From NCBI GenBank assembly GCA_004154925.1, contig QJNS01000009.1, forward strand, positions 1 to 64,000: 64,000 nt of DNA, in the 5' to 3' direction. Of the stretch, positions 48,801 through 61,849 are shown piece after piece. The notes below the pieces were generated by a model. The model was not told the DNA's origin. It saw only the letters and a program-made list of their open reading frames with translations, and searched no databases. Both the position numbers and the translations under genes were made by a program. Origin of the DNA: Monosporascus cannonballus (taxonomy: Eukaryota; Ascomycota; Sordariomycetes; Xylariales). Within the stretch, counting starts at the first letter, position 1, and each line of letters starts with the position of its first letter.

Positions 48801-51800
48801 AGTTTAAAAATGATTATATAACTAAATAATATTTTAATATTAATATTTTAATTTTTTTAAAATTGTTTTTTGTAATTTTTGAAATTATTAAGTAATTAAA
48901 TTTTTAATTAAATTATTATTACCTTACGGTTTTTAAGTTATCCCATTTTTTATATACGTATCTAATTTTCTTTTCGTAATATTATAATATTTTAAACTTA
49001 TATTCGAAATATTTTTGGTGTTTTTCCGTATTATATTTGGCAGGTTAACTTTTTTATTTAATCAAATATTTGCGTTACCTCCGGTTATCTCGGTAATAAA
49101 CGATATTTTTTACCATTTAATTTTGTTATTCCTTTATTAGGTCTGGTAATGTTATTTAAATATTGCCCGGTTTCCGGTTATATTACAACTTTAGCAAAAA
49201 TACTGGAAATATATTATATATCCGTTGATATTTAATAAGAAAATTATTTTATATACTTGGAAGCTTATTTATTTTTTAATCGTAACCCGGATAAAAATAA
49301 ATACGAACTTTTTCATTTTAAATTTAAAAGTTTTAATTAATAAATTTATTTATTACTTTGATTAAAATTCTATAAACGTATAACATTAATTATAATATTT
49401 TTTCTCGGTTACCGTTATTTTTTCTTAATTTTCGTATATTATTCGATAAATAACCGCCATTTTCTTAAGGCGCTTTTGAATTCCTTATATTTATTCCTTA
49501 AATTGTTATAGGAAATATTTTATTATCTTTAAATAATACTTATATAAGGTTTTAAACGGAAAACAGCCGGTAAACGCGTTTTACGTATTATTATATACAA
49601 ATTCCGCATTTTATAATAACTTTATTTAATTATTTTAATATTTAATAACGTAATTACGGAAATAATATTTTAAAATTTAATAAATACATTCCGTTTACTT
49701 ATCGGTTTGCGAATAATAAACAGTCAATATTTATCGCTTTATTTTTCGTTCCTTATAAATTTCCGCCCAAAATTAATTTATTAATAATTTATTTTTATTA
49801 TTAATAATTCCGGTTAACGTACCGAATTTATATTTAACCTTATCGTAAAATAATCGGGCTAATTTAGTTATAATTAAGGTTTTAATCGTAAGGATAAATA
49901 ATTTTAATTTCGTAAAGCGGTCGACGATTATCAGGATTACGTTATACTTTAGCCCGTTTAAACTTAAGTTTTTAGGAAATCTCGTAATAAAATCTAACGA
50001 AATTTCTTAAAAAGATTACTTATATAACGGTAAGGGTTATAATTATTTATATAATTTATAACGTAAATTTATTATACCTTAATAATTCGGATATTACTTA
50101 ATAAATTTTTAAATATCGTTTATTATATTTTCGTAATAAAACCTTTTAAGTATTAATTTAACGTACCGATATATCCTATATATCCTGTTTTTAAATTATT
50201 ATAATATTAATTAATTAATTAATTCCGTAAAACGCCTTACGACGAGATTACGAATTTATTCCGATAATATAAAACTTTATTTAAATTTAAGAAATATTTT
50301 CCTTTTATTCCGGCTTTACGTCCAATTATTTATACTAATTCCATAATATTTAAATGCTTAATTTGCAGCCCTTAAACCTAATTATAAAATTATCGGAAAG
50401 TTTTTAGCTAAAATGCCGTTTTATTTTTAAATAGTTTTTTTGCCAAAGGACGTAAAACGTATTAGTTATAAATAATAACCTTAATATTAATTATGTTTTT
50501 CCTAAGCTTTTCGGAATTTGAACGTAATATAATCGTAATTTGCAATTATTATTATTTAACCGCTAATTATATTATTATTATGATTTGTACTTACATTATT
50601 ATTTGTAAACGATAAATTTGGCAGATATATAATTTTTTATTTTTTATTTTTTTTCGAAAGTTTTTTAGGATTATATAATAAAGGTTTTCCGCTTTTTTTA
50701 CGCAAATAATAATTATTTAAATTTTCGCCATTTAAAATTTATTTAGAAATTTTGTAACGAACAAATTTTGCGTTATTTTTATAAGGCCTTTTGCCTTTTT
50801 ATAATGCTTTAAATTGTATTATATATTTGCAGCCGTTTTTCGTACGTTTTCCGGCATATTATTCCTAAATCCGAATTTCTTAAATAACATAAAGATTACG
50901 TTTTTATACGGGATTTCCCTTAATATGTAATCCGGGTATTTAAATAATTTATTTGCCAGGTTAACGGCGTTCGGTTAATATTAAATTTTAAAATCAAATT
51001 ACGTAAAACGGTAAATGTATCGGGTTAACCTCTTTTTAAGGTTACGTATTAGCGTTTTTATTATTTTTTTAATATTATATAATTAATAAATATTAAGAAA
51101 TCTTTTTCCGTACCCTTAAAGTATTTCCGTTAATATTTTAGGCTTTTTATAATCGCCAATAATTTTTATTACGTTATAACTTACCGTTTTTCGGTTAAAT
51201 TCCATTTTCGTAATTAATATATAATTAAGCGTTAATATTTTTCGTATTTTTATATATGTATTTCTAATATAGCTTTTATTAAGGCGTTTATTTTAACCCT
51301 GGTATTTTTAGCGTTATCTTAATATCGGAAGATGGTCGCCGACTGAAAAATATCTTTTAAATTTTGGAATGCCCTTTTAGCTTTTTCGGGTTACCGGAAT
51401 TTTATTATTTTTTTTGCCTTACGTCCTTTTTAAAAACTTAATAATAAGTTCGGTAATACGCAAATAACAAGTAATAAATTTTTAATAAAAATTCGAAAAT
51501 CCCAAAAATACTTAAATATTATAAATTAACTTTGATTTTCGTTATGCTTTAATAACATTAACCCGTCGGCAATTTATCTTTAAATTATTAATATTAATTA
51601 CAAATCTTAAAAACTTTATTTTTTTAAAAAATTTCATATTTAAAAGTTTTAAAAAATAATTAATATTATAATAACCGTTCGTAAACCAATTAAAAATATT
51701 TCGTATATTCTTTTTTGTTATCTGAATAAATAATTATATTATTTAAATATATTACGTATATATAGTTAATTAATCTATTTAATATTGTGTTTATATAGGT

Positions 51801-54283
51801 TCACGACGGAATCGGCGTATTAATAAATTTAAATAATATAACCGTATATTTGAATTATCCGTATCGTATTCGGAAAATAATTTTTATTAACCGCCCTTTT
51901 TATTTTTGATACGGTAATAAATATGTTTAAAATTAATTTTCGAAAATATCGTAATTAATTTTAAGCGTTTTTTTATTTTTAAAACTAAAAATAAAAAATA
52001 TTAATTTTTATTTTTACCCGATTTAACCGCTTATAATCGACATATAATTAAAAATTACCGTCTTTTTGGGCATAAATAATATTAATACTTTTACGTCCGT
52101 TTTCGAATAATATATCTGGCTTACCTTTAAATTTTTTCGGATATATTTTTCGAATATTTTCCTTTAAGCTTCCGAAATAAGGTAAATTAAACCGAATAAA
52201 AGCGTTTTCCCCGGGATCAAATTTATTACATATTTTGTCCTTAATAATTAAAATATTTCTTTCGCTATTTTTTCGATATATATTCGCCGGAACATTTTTA
52301 AATATATAAAGAAATTAATTATTCTTTATTCTTACTGTTTTCCAAATTCCGGAATATTTAATTTTTCGATTAAATTTATCATATTAAGAGTATAAATTTA
52401 CTTACCGGAAAATATTAAATTTTTAATTTCTTATTTATTAACTTTTTATAATAATCCGTATAATTATTAATATATAATTATATCTAATAAGATTTTTAAT
52501 TTACTTATTCCGGGTTTAAATAATAAGAAATTAGATATTTTTTGATTACGGCATATTGCAAAATAAATTTGCTTAAATTTTCGTTTATTCCAGTTATTAT
52601 TTATTATATTAATATAAACTTCGTAAGCCTTATAACATTTGATATACTTACCGTTAATACCGATAAAACCCGGAATATTTACGGAAATTAATTAGAAATT
52701 AAGCTTTTTTGTTACTTTTCTGCTTATAGTATTTACTTATGCTCCGGTATTTATATTTATTTGTACCGTTACGTCCCTTGTATTTCTTTTGATAAATATT
52801 TTTCTTTCAAAAGGTAGCTTTATTATAACCGTTTTATAATTATTAGCCGAAGTAAATTAAATATATACGTTTATTGCGACTTTTTTTTGGGTTTACGTCT
52901 AGGGATTAATTTGATTTATTATTATATATTATAATGTTTTATACGGCTTTTAAAACTTAATTTTCGTATAACCGGGATAATCAGGTTTTCGTGTCCCTTT
53001 TTAATTTGTAATTTATATTTTTGTAACTTAACTTCTTATAATTATAACATTTAAATAAGCCCTTATAAAAATTAAATATTTTAAATTATACGGATTTATT
53101 CCGATCGGAATTAAATTAACGATTATTTGCCTTTCGAATATAAAAATGCCCGTGGTCCTTATTACCTTTACGTAACGTCTTTAATTTATTTTAAGGATTT
53201 TTTTCCCGAAAATATTACAATAAAATCGTTTATCCTTATTAATATTTTTGGCAAAACAAAATCGGTTGTTTTTCGCCTTTTTCCAGGCGTCCTAATAACG
53301 TTTTACCTTATTTAGTACTTTATTAATTTATTTTAATATAACGTTTTTCTATAATAAAATATTTTATAACACTGGTATTAATTTATAAAAATAATTAAAA
53401 GCAAAACGTTTATTATTTTCATTATTTTTCAGATTAAAAATGTTTATAAGCTTTATTTCATAAATTAAGAACTTTTATTTAACGTAAAAGTCCAATAACG
53501 ATTAATCAAATCGGTATTATAATTTTATAAATTATTCCTTATATTCTTTATTAAAAGAATTAAGATTTACATAACCTTTCTTAATAAAAATTTATAAATA
53601 TTTTATTTTTAATATTTTTTCGTAATTAAAATAATTAAACGTAACGCGGTATAATTATTAAACGTTTGTAATAAAAACGTTTATATGGCCTATGGCCTAT
53701 TAGATATAAATAAAGGCATTTTGCTTTAATTTTTTAACGTAAACTTTCGTAATAACTTTTATTTAAATTTCTTTTTTAATTAATGCCCGCTTAGAAAGTT
53801 TTAGATAATTATAACGCGGTATTCGTTTATTATCCTTAAATTTTTACAACGATATCGCAATTAATTTATAAAACTTTATTTTTTAACTTATATTATTATT
53901 TATTATTCAGCCAATTATCAAAATAATTCCGAATATTATTCGTTTTGCTAACGAATAATTTTTAAAATCTAATTATTATTAAAGGGTTTAATTTTTTTTT
54001 ATTTTAAATTCCGGGACGCATTTATTATATTACGCCTGTTTTCCGATTATTTAGTTAACGGTTATCGGAACGTATCCTTATTATATATATAAAGTAATTC
54101 GGGATCCCGGGAACCATAGGTTTTTACCCATTAAAGCTCCGTTATAAGCTTTTTTGCCTATTTCCGTATTTTAATCGATCGTTCGTCGGTTAGGTTCCGA
54201 TCGGCAATCTTTTCGATTAATAACCTAAATTGGTTTTGCAGTCGGCGAACTTTACTTTTAATAGTTATCGCATTATCCTTTAT
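48801..54283 (-). pseudogene. E-b gag-pol, RIP-degraded
   Basis: The frame starts about 15 bases inside the 5' LTR at 54283 (ATA for ATG), with an N-terminal helical segment IKSKVRRLQNQFRLLIEKIA. Further left, the protease motif INTGA-stop-VNT (from D-T-G-A-S) lies at 52733-52760, followed by IPGFIGINGKYIKCY. RT lies around 51.7-52.1 kb. The RNase H tail with LLAIIKSLKYWRKYF (W now stop) is near 51.1-51.3 kb. The integrase core with SLDFITRFPK and VILIIVDRFTK is near 49.85-50.04 kb. No chromodomain was seen. This is a Ty3/Gypsy order, distinct in sequence from A to D. Confidence 0.75.
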
Positions 54284-54298
54284 AATAAATGGAAAAAT

Positions 54299-54504
54299 TA
54301 TAAAATAATAAACAGTTATAAGCTGGGTAAGGTAATTTCCGACCAGTCGTAAAATAGATTTTAAAAAGTAAGTATATTAAGTTGTTTCCATCTGGCATTT
54401 CCTATTAGCTGCCAGATGGTGGATTTATATTAATGAATGGGTCGGTGGCTAATTGGTAGCTGGTCGGCTACCAGCCTTATCCTCATAAGGGCTGTATTCT
54501 CACA
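54299..54504 (-). repeat. E-b right (5') LTR, 206 bp
   Basis: It runs from tataaaataataaacag to gctgtattctcaca and keeps gtcggtggctaattgg. It is followed by the ttatt TSD at 54505-54509. Confidence 0.9.
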
Positions 54505-54509
54505 TTATT

Positions 54510-55850
54510 ATAATCCGTTTTTGAACCCTATTTTATTCACCTTTTTTTTGCGCCCATATTTTTATTCCTGTTATATATGCGTTTCGTTCGATTTCCCGTT
54601 TTTTTATTTTTATTTCGCCTTTTCTATTTATTTTGCGTATAATTTCCGTTTTTTTGTTCGCTATGTTTTTTTTGTAAGAAATTTCAAAAAGATGATACTT
54701 TAATATTAATAATAACTGGGATTTCCTTTAACGCTATCCTTTCGACGCCGAAAATAAGAGAAGTATTAATTGTATTACCGGCGACAATAAGCCGTATTAT
54801 ATTTACGTAATATAACGTTATTTCGATTACTATATAGTTTACGTTTAAATTCTAGGCGCCTTAAATTACGTTATAATTAATAATTATTACAAAGCTTTTT
54901 CTATAATAAATAATTATTACTAATATTATTAATATCTCCGTTCAATTTCCGTTTATATTCCGATTATTCTCAAAGGTGTCGCTTGAACGGTTTTTTAATT
55001 TAATATCAATAATTAATAACTAATCCGCCAACTTGAAAAAAATTCGTATTATAAATATTTAATACGAACGTTTTAATATAATTGCAATCGGTCGTCGACT
55101 TAACGTTCTTTATAAGGGCGAATTCGTTATTAACGCGGTTACTATTAAAAAATATCGTTTCTTTAATATATCGAAAACTAATTTTCGATTGTTCGTTATA
55201 ATTACTGAAATTCAATTTTAATACCGTTTTATAAGTTTGCAAACTTAGGTTTTTTTTTATAAATATTACGATGTTTTTCTTATTATTCTATAATTAATTT
55301 CCGATTAAACGCAGTTTTACGGTATATCCATAAGTAAGGCGATTTTCGAAGGTCGTTATGCCGTTACGCCTTTTATTTACAAATATTTTCCGCCCATTTT
55401 TTAACGTTTCGACGAAATTTTAATACTTATTAATAACTATAATTAAAAACGGTTTTACCTGCCAAGGTTATTATTAAATCTAAATACGTTAAGCGTTTTA
55501 ACGACGGCGCCTTATTTCCGATTAGTAATAAACTGTATTCCGGTTATTTGGTCTTTGTTTTTCGTAAAAATAAAATATTTTTAAGTTTTTTCGAGCTTTA
55601 CGCCTAAAATATTTAATAAGTATATTTGCCCTTTGCCGTTATATATTTTCCGGTTACTTTCCGATATTCCTATATTACTTTGCCTTAGTATACTTATTAA
55701 AGGTTAATTAACGTAAGGCTTAATAACTAAATGCTAAATCTTATGTTCGCGGTAAAAGTGCGATTTTTTTTGTATCGCCTGTTAATTTCCGACCTGTATA
55801 CGATAAAGTAATTATTTGTTAAAAACTTAAAAATAATTATATAAATAAGT
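54510..55850 (-). pseudogene. E-a extra reading frame downstream of integrase, unidentified
   Basis: This is the homologue of 47622-48800. The open stretch 55006-55242 (78 codons) contains VLKLNFSNYNEQSKIS and KNVKSTTDCNYIKTFVLN, clearly related to the E-b copy. Substitutions between the two are scattered, many of them Asp to Asn or Glu to Lys, as RIP produces. Persistence of the same frame in two independently mutated copies supports coding. Function is unknown. Confidence 0.4.
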
Positions 55851-58800
55851 ATTATTTCAATATTAATATCTTAATTTTGCTTAGAATTATTCTTTATAAT
55901 TTTATAATTATTAAGTAATTAATTTCTAATCGGGCCATTATTATTTTATGGTTTTTGAATCGTTTTATTTTAAATATATATATTTAATTTTCTTTTTATA
56001 ATACTATAATATTTTGGCTATATATTCAAAGTACGTTCGAGATGTTTACGTAATATATTCGGTGAGCCAAACTTCCTATTTAATTAAGTATTTGCGTTAG
56101 CCACGGTTATCTCGGTAACGGATAATATTTTTATTACCTATTTTTCCTATTTTTTTACGAAGTTTAATAATGTTATTTAAACGTTATTTAATTTCTAATT
56201 ATATTACGGTTTAAAAAAGAATACCGGAAATATATTATATATCCGTTAATATTTGATAAAAAAATTACTTTATATATTAAGAACCTTATTTATTTTTTAA
56301 TCGTAATCAAAATATAAATAAATACCACCTTTTTCTTTTTAATCCTAAAATTCTTAATTAATAAACTTACTTATTATTTTAATTAAATATTTATAGATAT
56401 ATAATGTTAATCATGATATTTCTTTTAGTTTACCGTTATCTTTTCTTCATATTCGTGTATTATTCGACAAATAACCGCCATTTTCTTAAGAAACTCCTTA
56501 ACCCCTTATATTTATCCTTTCAACTTTTATAAAAGGTATTTTACCATTTTTGAATAATATTTATAAAAGGTTTCGAACAGAAAACGGCCTGTAAATACGT
56601 TCCGTATATTATTATATGCAAATTTTGTATTTCGTAATAATTTTATTCAATTATTTTAATACATATTAACGTAATTACGAAAATAATACTTTAAGATTTA
56701 ATAAATATATTTCGTTTATTTATAGGTTTGAAAATCACAAGCGGTTAATATTTGCCGCTTTATTTTTCGTTTCTTATAAAGTTTTGGTTAAAATTAATTC
56801 GTTAATAACTTATATTTATCGTTAATAATTCCGGTTAATATATTAAATTTATATTAGATTTAGTCGTAGAATAATTAGCCTAACTTAGTTACAGTTAAGG
56901 TTTTAACCGTAAAAATAAATAATTTTAATTTCGTAAAACGGCTGACCATCACTAGAATTACGCTATTTTTTAACTTATTTAAACTTATTCTTTTAGAAAA
57001 CCATATAATAAAATTTAACGAGATTTTTTAGAAACGTTATTTAAATAACGGCAAAAATGTTAATTATCCATATCGTTTATAACGTAATTTTATTATGTTT
57101 TGGTAATTCGGATATTATTTAATATATTTTCGGATATCGTTCGTTATATCGTTTTAATAAAACTTTTTGGTTATTAATTTTAGCGTATGGATATATTTTA
57201 TATACTTTACTTTTTAGATTATTATAATATTTATTAAATAAATATTTCTATAAAGGGCTTCACGACGAAATTACGAATTTATCCCGATAAGATAAAACCT
57301 TATTTGAGTCTAGAAAATATCCTTTTTTTAATCAGACTTAAGTTTTAATTATTTATATTGATTTTATAATATTTCAATTCTTATTTTTCAACTTTCGAAC
57401 CTAATCGCAAAACTATCGGAAAATATTCGATTATAAGGTCATTTCGTTTTTGGCCGGTTTCTTTACCTAGAAACGTAGAGCGTATTAGTTAAAAATAATA
57501 ATTTTAATATTAATTATGTTTTTTTTAAATTTTCCAAATCTGATTATAATACGATTATAATTTTCGGTTACTATTATTTAACTATTAATTCTTTTATTAC
57601 TGCGATTTGCGTTTATATTAGTAATCGCAAACAATAAATTCGGCAAATATATAATTCTTTATTTTTCTTTTTTTTCGAAAGCTTTTAACAATTGTATAAC
57701 AAAGGTTTTCCGTTATCTAAAATATATTTGGGAATTTTGTAACGAACGAATTTTGTGTTATTTTTATAATGTTTTTTACCTCCTAATAATGCTCTAAATC
57801 GCGTTATATATTTGCAACCATTTTTCGTAAAGGTTTCGACATATTATTTATAAATCCGAATTTCTTGAATAACGTAAAATATTACGTTTTTATACGCGAT
57901 TTTCTTTAATATATAATTCGGGCGTTTAAATAACCTATCCGCCAGATTAATAACGTCCGGTTAATATTAAATTTCAAAATTAAATTATATAAGACGTTAA
58001 ATTTATTAGATCAATTTTTCTTTAAGGGTATATGCCAATATCTTTATTATGTCCTTTAACGCTATATAATCGGTAAACATTAACAAAAAAATTTATACTT
58101 TTATAATATTGCCGTTAATATTTCATGTTTTTTATAATCATTAATAATTTTTATTACTATGTAACTTATCGTTTTTCGGTTGGACTTAGTTTTTGCGACC
58201 AGCATATAACTAGGCCGTCATGTTTTTCGTATTTTTGTAAAAATATACTTAATATGGCTTTTATCGAGATGTTTATCTTAACTCTGGTATTTTTGGTTTT
58301 ATTTCAATATCGGAAAATAGTCGCCGATTAAAAGGTATTTTAAAGTTTCGGAATCCCTTTTTAATTTTTTCGAGTTATCGGAATTTTGTTATTTTATTTT
58401 TGTTTTGCGCTCTTTTTAAAAGCTTAATAATAGGTTCGATAATACGCGAATAATAAGTTATAAATTTCTAATAAAAATTCCCAAATCCCAGAAATATTTC
58501 AACTTTATAAACTAATTCTGGCTTTAATTATATTTCGATAATATTAACCTATTAGCGGTTTATTTCCAAATTATCGGTATTCATTATAAATTTTAAAAAG
58601 TTTATCGTTTTTTAAAAAATTAATATTTGGACGTATTGGCAATTAATTAATATTATAATAATCGTTCTTAAACTAATTAAAAATGCTTTACCACTTTTTT
58701 ATTATGTTACAAAATAATTATATTATTTAAATATATTACGTATATATAGTTAATTAATCTATTTAATATTGTGTTTATATAGGTTCACGACGTAATCGGC

Positions 58801-61285
58801 GTATTAATAAACTTAAATAATATAACCGTAAATTTGAATTATCCGTACCGGATTTAAAAAACAATTTTTTATTAATTGCCCTTTTTAATTTTAATACAGT
58901 AATAACTATTTTTAAAATGAATTTTCGAAAATACCTTAATTAACTTTAAGCGATCTATTACTTTTAAAATTAAAATTAAAAGATGTCGGTTTTTTATCGT
59001 TATCCGATTTAACCCCTTATAATTAATGCATATTCGGAAATTGCCGTCCATTTTAAGTTCAAATAATATTAATACTTTTATATCCGTTTTCGAACAATGT
59101 ATTCGATCTGCTTTTAAGATTTTTCGGATATATTTTTCGAATGTCTCCTTTTACGCCTCCGAAATAAAGTAAATTAGGCCGAATAAAGGCATTTTCTTTA
59201 GGATCAAACGTATTAAATATTTTATCTCTAATAGCTAAGATATTTCTTTTATTTCTTTTTCGGAATATATTCGCCGAAAATTCTTTAAATATAAAAAAAA
59301 TCGATTATCTCTTATTTTTCTTAGTTTTCGAATTCGGAAATATTTATTGTTTCGGCTAAGCTTATTAAATTAACGGTATGAATTTACTTACCGGAAAACG
59401 TTGAATCCGTAATCTTTTATTTATCGACCGTTTATAATAATCGGTATAACTATTAATATATACCTATATTTAGCAAAATCCCTAATTTACTTATTCCGAG
59501 TTTAAATAATTAAAACTTGCATACCTTTTAATTACGGCATATTACAAAATAAATTTATTGCAACTTTCGTTTTTTCATATTATTATTTATTATATTAATA
59601 GAAATTGCGTAAACTCCATAACATTTAATATACGCGCCGTTAAAACTGATAAGACTGGGAATATCTATGGAAATTAATTAGAAATTACGCTTTTTCGCCA
59701 TCGTTTTACTTATAATATTTGTTTATATTCCAATATCCACATTTATTTATGCTGTTATATCCCTCGTATTTCTTTTAAACAATATTTTCCTTTTAAAAGA
59801 CGGCTTTATTCCGACCGTCCTATAATTATTAGCCGAAATAAACTGAACATATACGACTATTCCGGCTTTTCTTTTAGGTTTACGTTTGAGGAATAATTTA
59901 ATTTATCTGTATACATTATAACATTTTATACGGCTTTTAGAAGGCGGTTTTCGTATCTCTTTTAAGTTTACAATTTACGTTTTTATAATTTAATTTCTTA
60001 TAATTATAATAATTAACTAAATCCTTATTAAAAGTAAAGGTATTAAATTATACGAAATTATTCCAATCGGAATTAAATCGGCAATTATTTATCTTTTACA
60101 TATAAAAACGCCCATAATCTTTATTGTTTTTACGCGGGACCTTTAATTTGCTTTTAAGGATTTTCTTTTTCTAAAAACGCTAAAATAAAATCGTTTATCT
60201 TTATTAATATCTTTGACGAAAAATATTCAGTTTTTCTTCGCCTTTTTCTAAACGTTCTAATAATGTTTTACCTTATTTATTACATTATGAATTGGCTTTA
60301 ACTTAACATTTCTTTCGTAACAAACAATTCCGAAACTTAATATTAATTTGTAAATATAATTAAAAACAAAACGCTTATTATCCTGATTATATTCCGGGCT
60401 AAAAACGTCTGCAAACGTTATTTTATAAATTCAAAACTTTTATTTAACGTAAAAATTTAAAAGTAATTAATCGGATTTTTGTCATAATTCTATAAAGTAT
60501 TGCTTATATTCTCTATTAAAAAAGTAGGATTTGCGTAATTCCTTCTAATAAAAATCTATAAATGTTTTATATTTAATTTTTTTCGTAATTAAAATAGTTA
60601 AACATGACGTAATATAATTGCTGAACGCTTACAATAAAAACGTCTATATAGCTTATAACTCATTAAATATAGATAGAGACATTTTATCCTGGCTTTTCGG
60701 CATGAATTTCTGTAATAACGTTTATTTAATTTTCTTTTTTTTAATCGATATACGTTCAGAAAACTTCAAGTAATTATAACGTAATATTCGTTTATTGTCC
60801 TTAAATCTTTATAACGATATCGTAATTCGTTTATTGCCCTTAAATCTTTATAACGATATCGTAATTAATTTATAAAACTTTATTTTTTAATTTATAGCAT
60901 TATATATTATTCGGCCAATTATCGGAATAACTTCGAATACTATTTATTTTATTAACGAATAATTTCCAAAATCTAGTTATTATTAAGGGGCTTAATTTTT
61001 TTACTTTAAACTCCGCGACGCGGTCGTTATATTACATCCGTTTTTCGACCGTTCAATTAACAGTTATCGAGACATAGCCTTATTATATATATAAAATAAT
61101 TCGAGATTCCGAGAACCATAGTTCTTTATCCATTAGGGCTTCGTTATAAGCTTTTTCGCCTATTGCTATACCGTAATCGATCGTTCGTCGGTTAGGTTTC
61201 GATTAACGGTTTTTTCGATTAATAACCTAGGTTCGTTTTACAATCGGCAAATTTTGCTTTTAATGGTTATCGCGTTACCGTTTAT
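55851..61285 (-). pseudogene. E-a gag-pol, RIP-degraded
   Basis: This runs parallel to the E-b gag-pol. The start is at 61285 (ATA for ATG), followed by NAITIKSK as in E-b. RT aligns at 58.75-58.85 kb, where a 40-base stretch around tatatagttaattaatctat is identical to E-b. RNase H is near 58.1-58.3 kb and integrase near 56.84-57.03 kb. Stops are abundant throughout. The small plus-strand frame at 58125-58331 is a shadow of the RNase H region. Confidence 0.7.
60786..60863. repeat. 39-bp tandem duplication in E-a gag
   Basis: Two adjacent copies of a 39-bp unit beginning attcgtttattg differ at one base. E-b has a single copy at the same place. Being a multiple of three, it keeps the frame. 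Confidence 0.85.
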
Positions 61286-61302
61286 GGTAAAAATAAAAAA
61301 AT

Positions 61303-61350
61303 TATAAAATAATAAATAGTTACAAGCTAGGGTAAAGTAATTTCCGACTA
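61303..61350 (-). repeat. E-a right (5') LTR, truncated
   Basis: It reads tataaaataataaatagtt and on to gtaatttccgacta, matching the first 48 bases of the E LTR. It then breaks. The following 18 bases (61351-61368, acctcggaccccacctaa) match neither the E LTR nor the start of C. Confidence 0.75.
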
Positions 61351-61368
61351 ACCTCGGACCCCACCTAA

Positions 61369-61774
61369 TGTGACGGCTAGGGGTTTAACCAACTATTAAA
61401 CCTAAGTCGTACGGGTTTATGTTGGCAGGAATATCGTAGGAATCTAAGTAATGGATACAGTAAATATTACGTTTCGTAATACCAAAGGTGTTTTGGGTAA
61501 CGAATTGTTATATCGTAAATACTTGGTATTAATAAATATTGCAAACTAATGCTATTTAAATTATGGAACTAACGAATGTATATATTTATATATCCTTTTG
61601 CTGGCTCGCTTTTGCTTACTGATAACTATTGAGCAGGGCTCAGTCGTGCTCCGTGAGCGTCAGTGGTGCTCAAAGAGTACCGCTGAGCACTGATTACGTG
61701 ACCTGACCCATTTGGGTCCTGTTTCCGGTCCAGGGCGACCGTTTCCGAAACCCGAAACATATTGGGTTATAACA
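61369..61774 (-). repeat. C left (3') LTR, 406 bp
   Basis: It starts tgtgacggctagg and ends ggttataaca. The first 200 bases align with A, and in reverse with B. From about 61612 to 61705 it has its own repeats built on gagcac and gtgctc. It then shares acgtgacctgaccca with A (acgtaacctgatcca). Confidence 0.9.
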
Positions 61775-61788
61775 CGACTTTCCCCTTT
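61775..61788 (-). promoter_or_regulatory. C polypurine tract
   Basis: On the minus strand the bases adjoining the 3' LTR read AAAGGGGAAAGTCG, the same form as in A and B. Confidence 0.75.
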
Positions 61789-61849
61789 CTGAAATCTTCG
61801 TCCCGAAGATTATAAATGCTCCTTTTTTTTTCCATAATTATGTTTTAAC

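Larger units (their letters stand above)
39706..54504 (-). mobile_element. E-b: Ty3/Gypsy element of the E family inserted in E-a
   Basis: The LTRs at 39706-39911 and 54299-54504 are both exactly 206 bp. The TSD ttatt lies at 39701-39705 and 54505-54509. After the right TSD the E-a internal sequence continues with ataatccg, the same bases that follow this point inside E-b at 47480. It is therefore a self-insertion of the family rather than a tandem array made by recombination. It codes on the minus strand and is interrupted near its left end by D. Confidence 0.9.
39282..61350 (-). mobile_element. E-a: Ty3/Gypsy element of the E family, carrying E-b
   Basis: The left LTR is 39282-39488 (207 bp) and the right LTR starts at 61303 but survives only to about 61350. 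Internal sequence occurs at 39489-39705 and 54505-61302, interrupted by E-b. It codes on the minus strand (gag at the right, integrase at the left). Internal length without E-b is about 7.0 kb. The left flank is the G gag relic; the right end is lost at the junction with C, so its TSD cannot be checked. Confidence 0.8.

Noticed and set aside
39282..61350. Tandem array of E elements formed by unequal crossing over
   Set aside because: The ttatt TSD on both sides of E-b and continuation of the E-a sequence beyond it show insertion instead.
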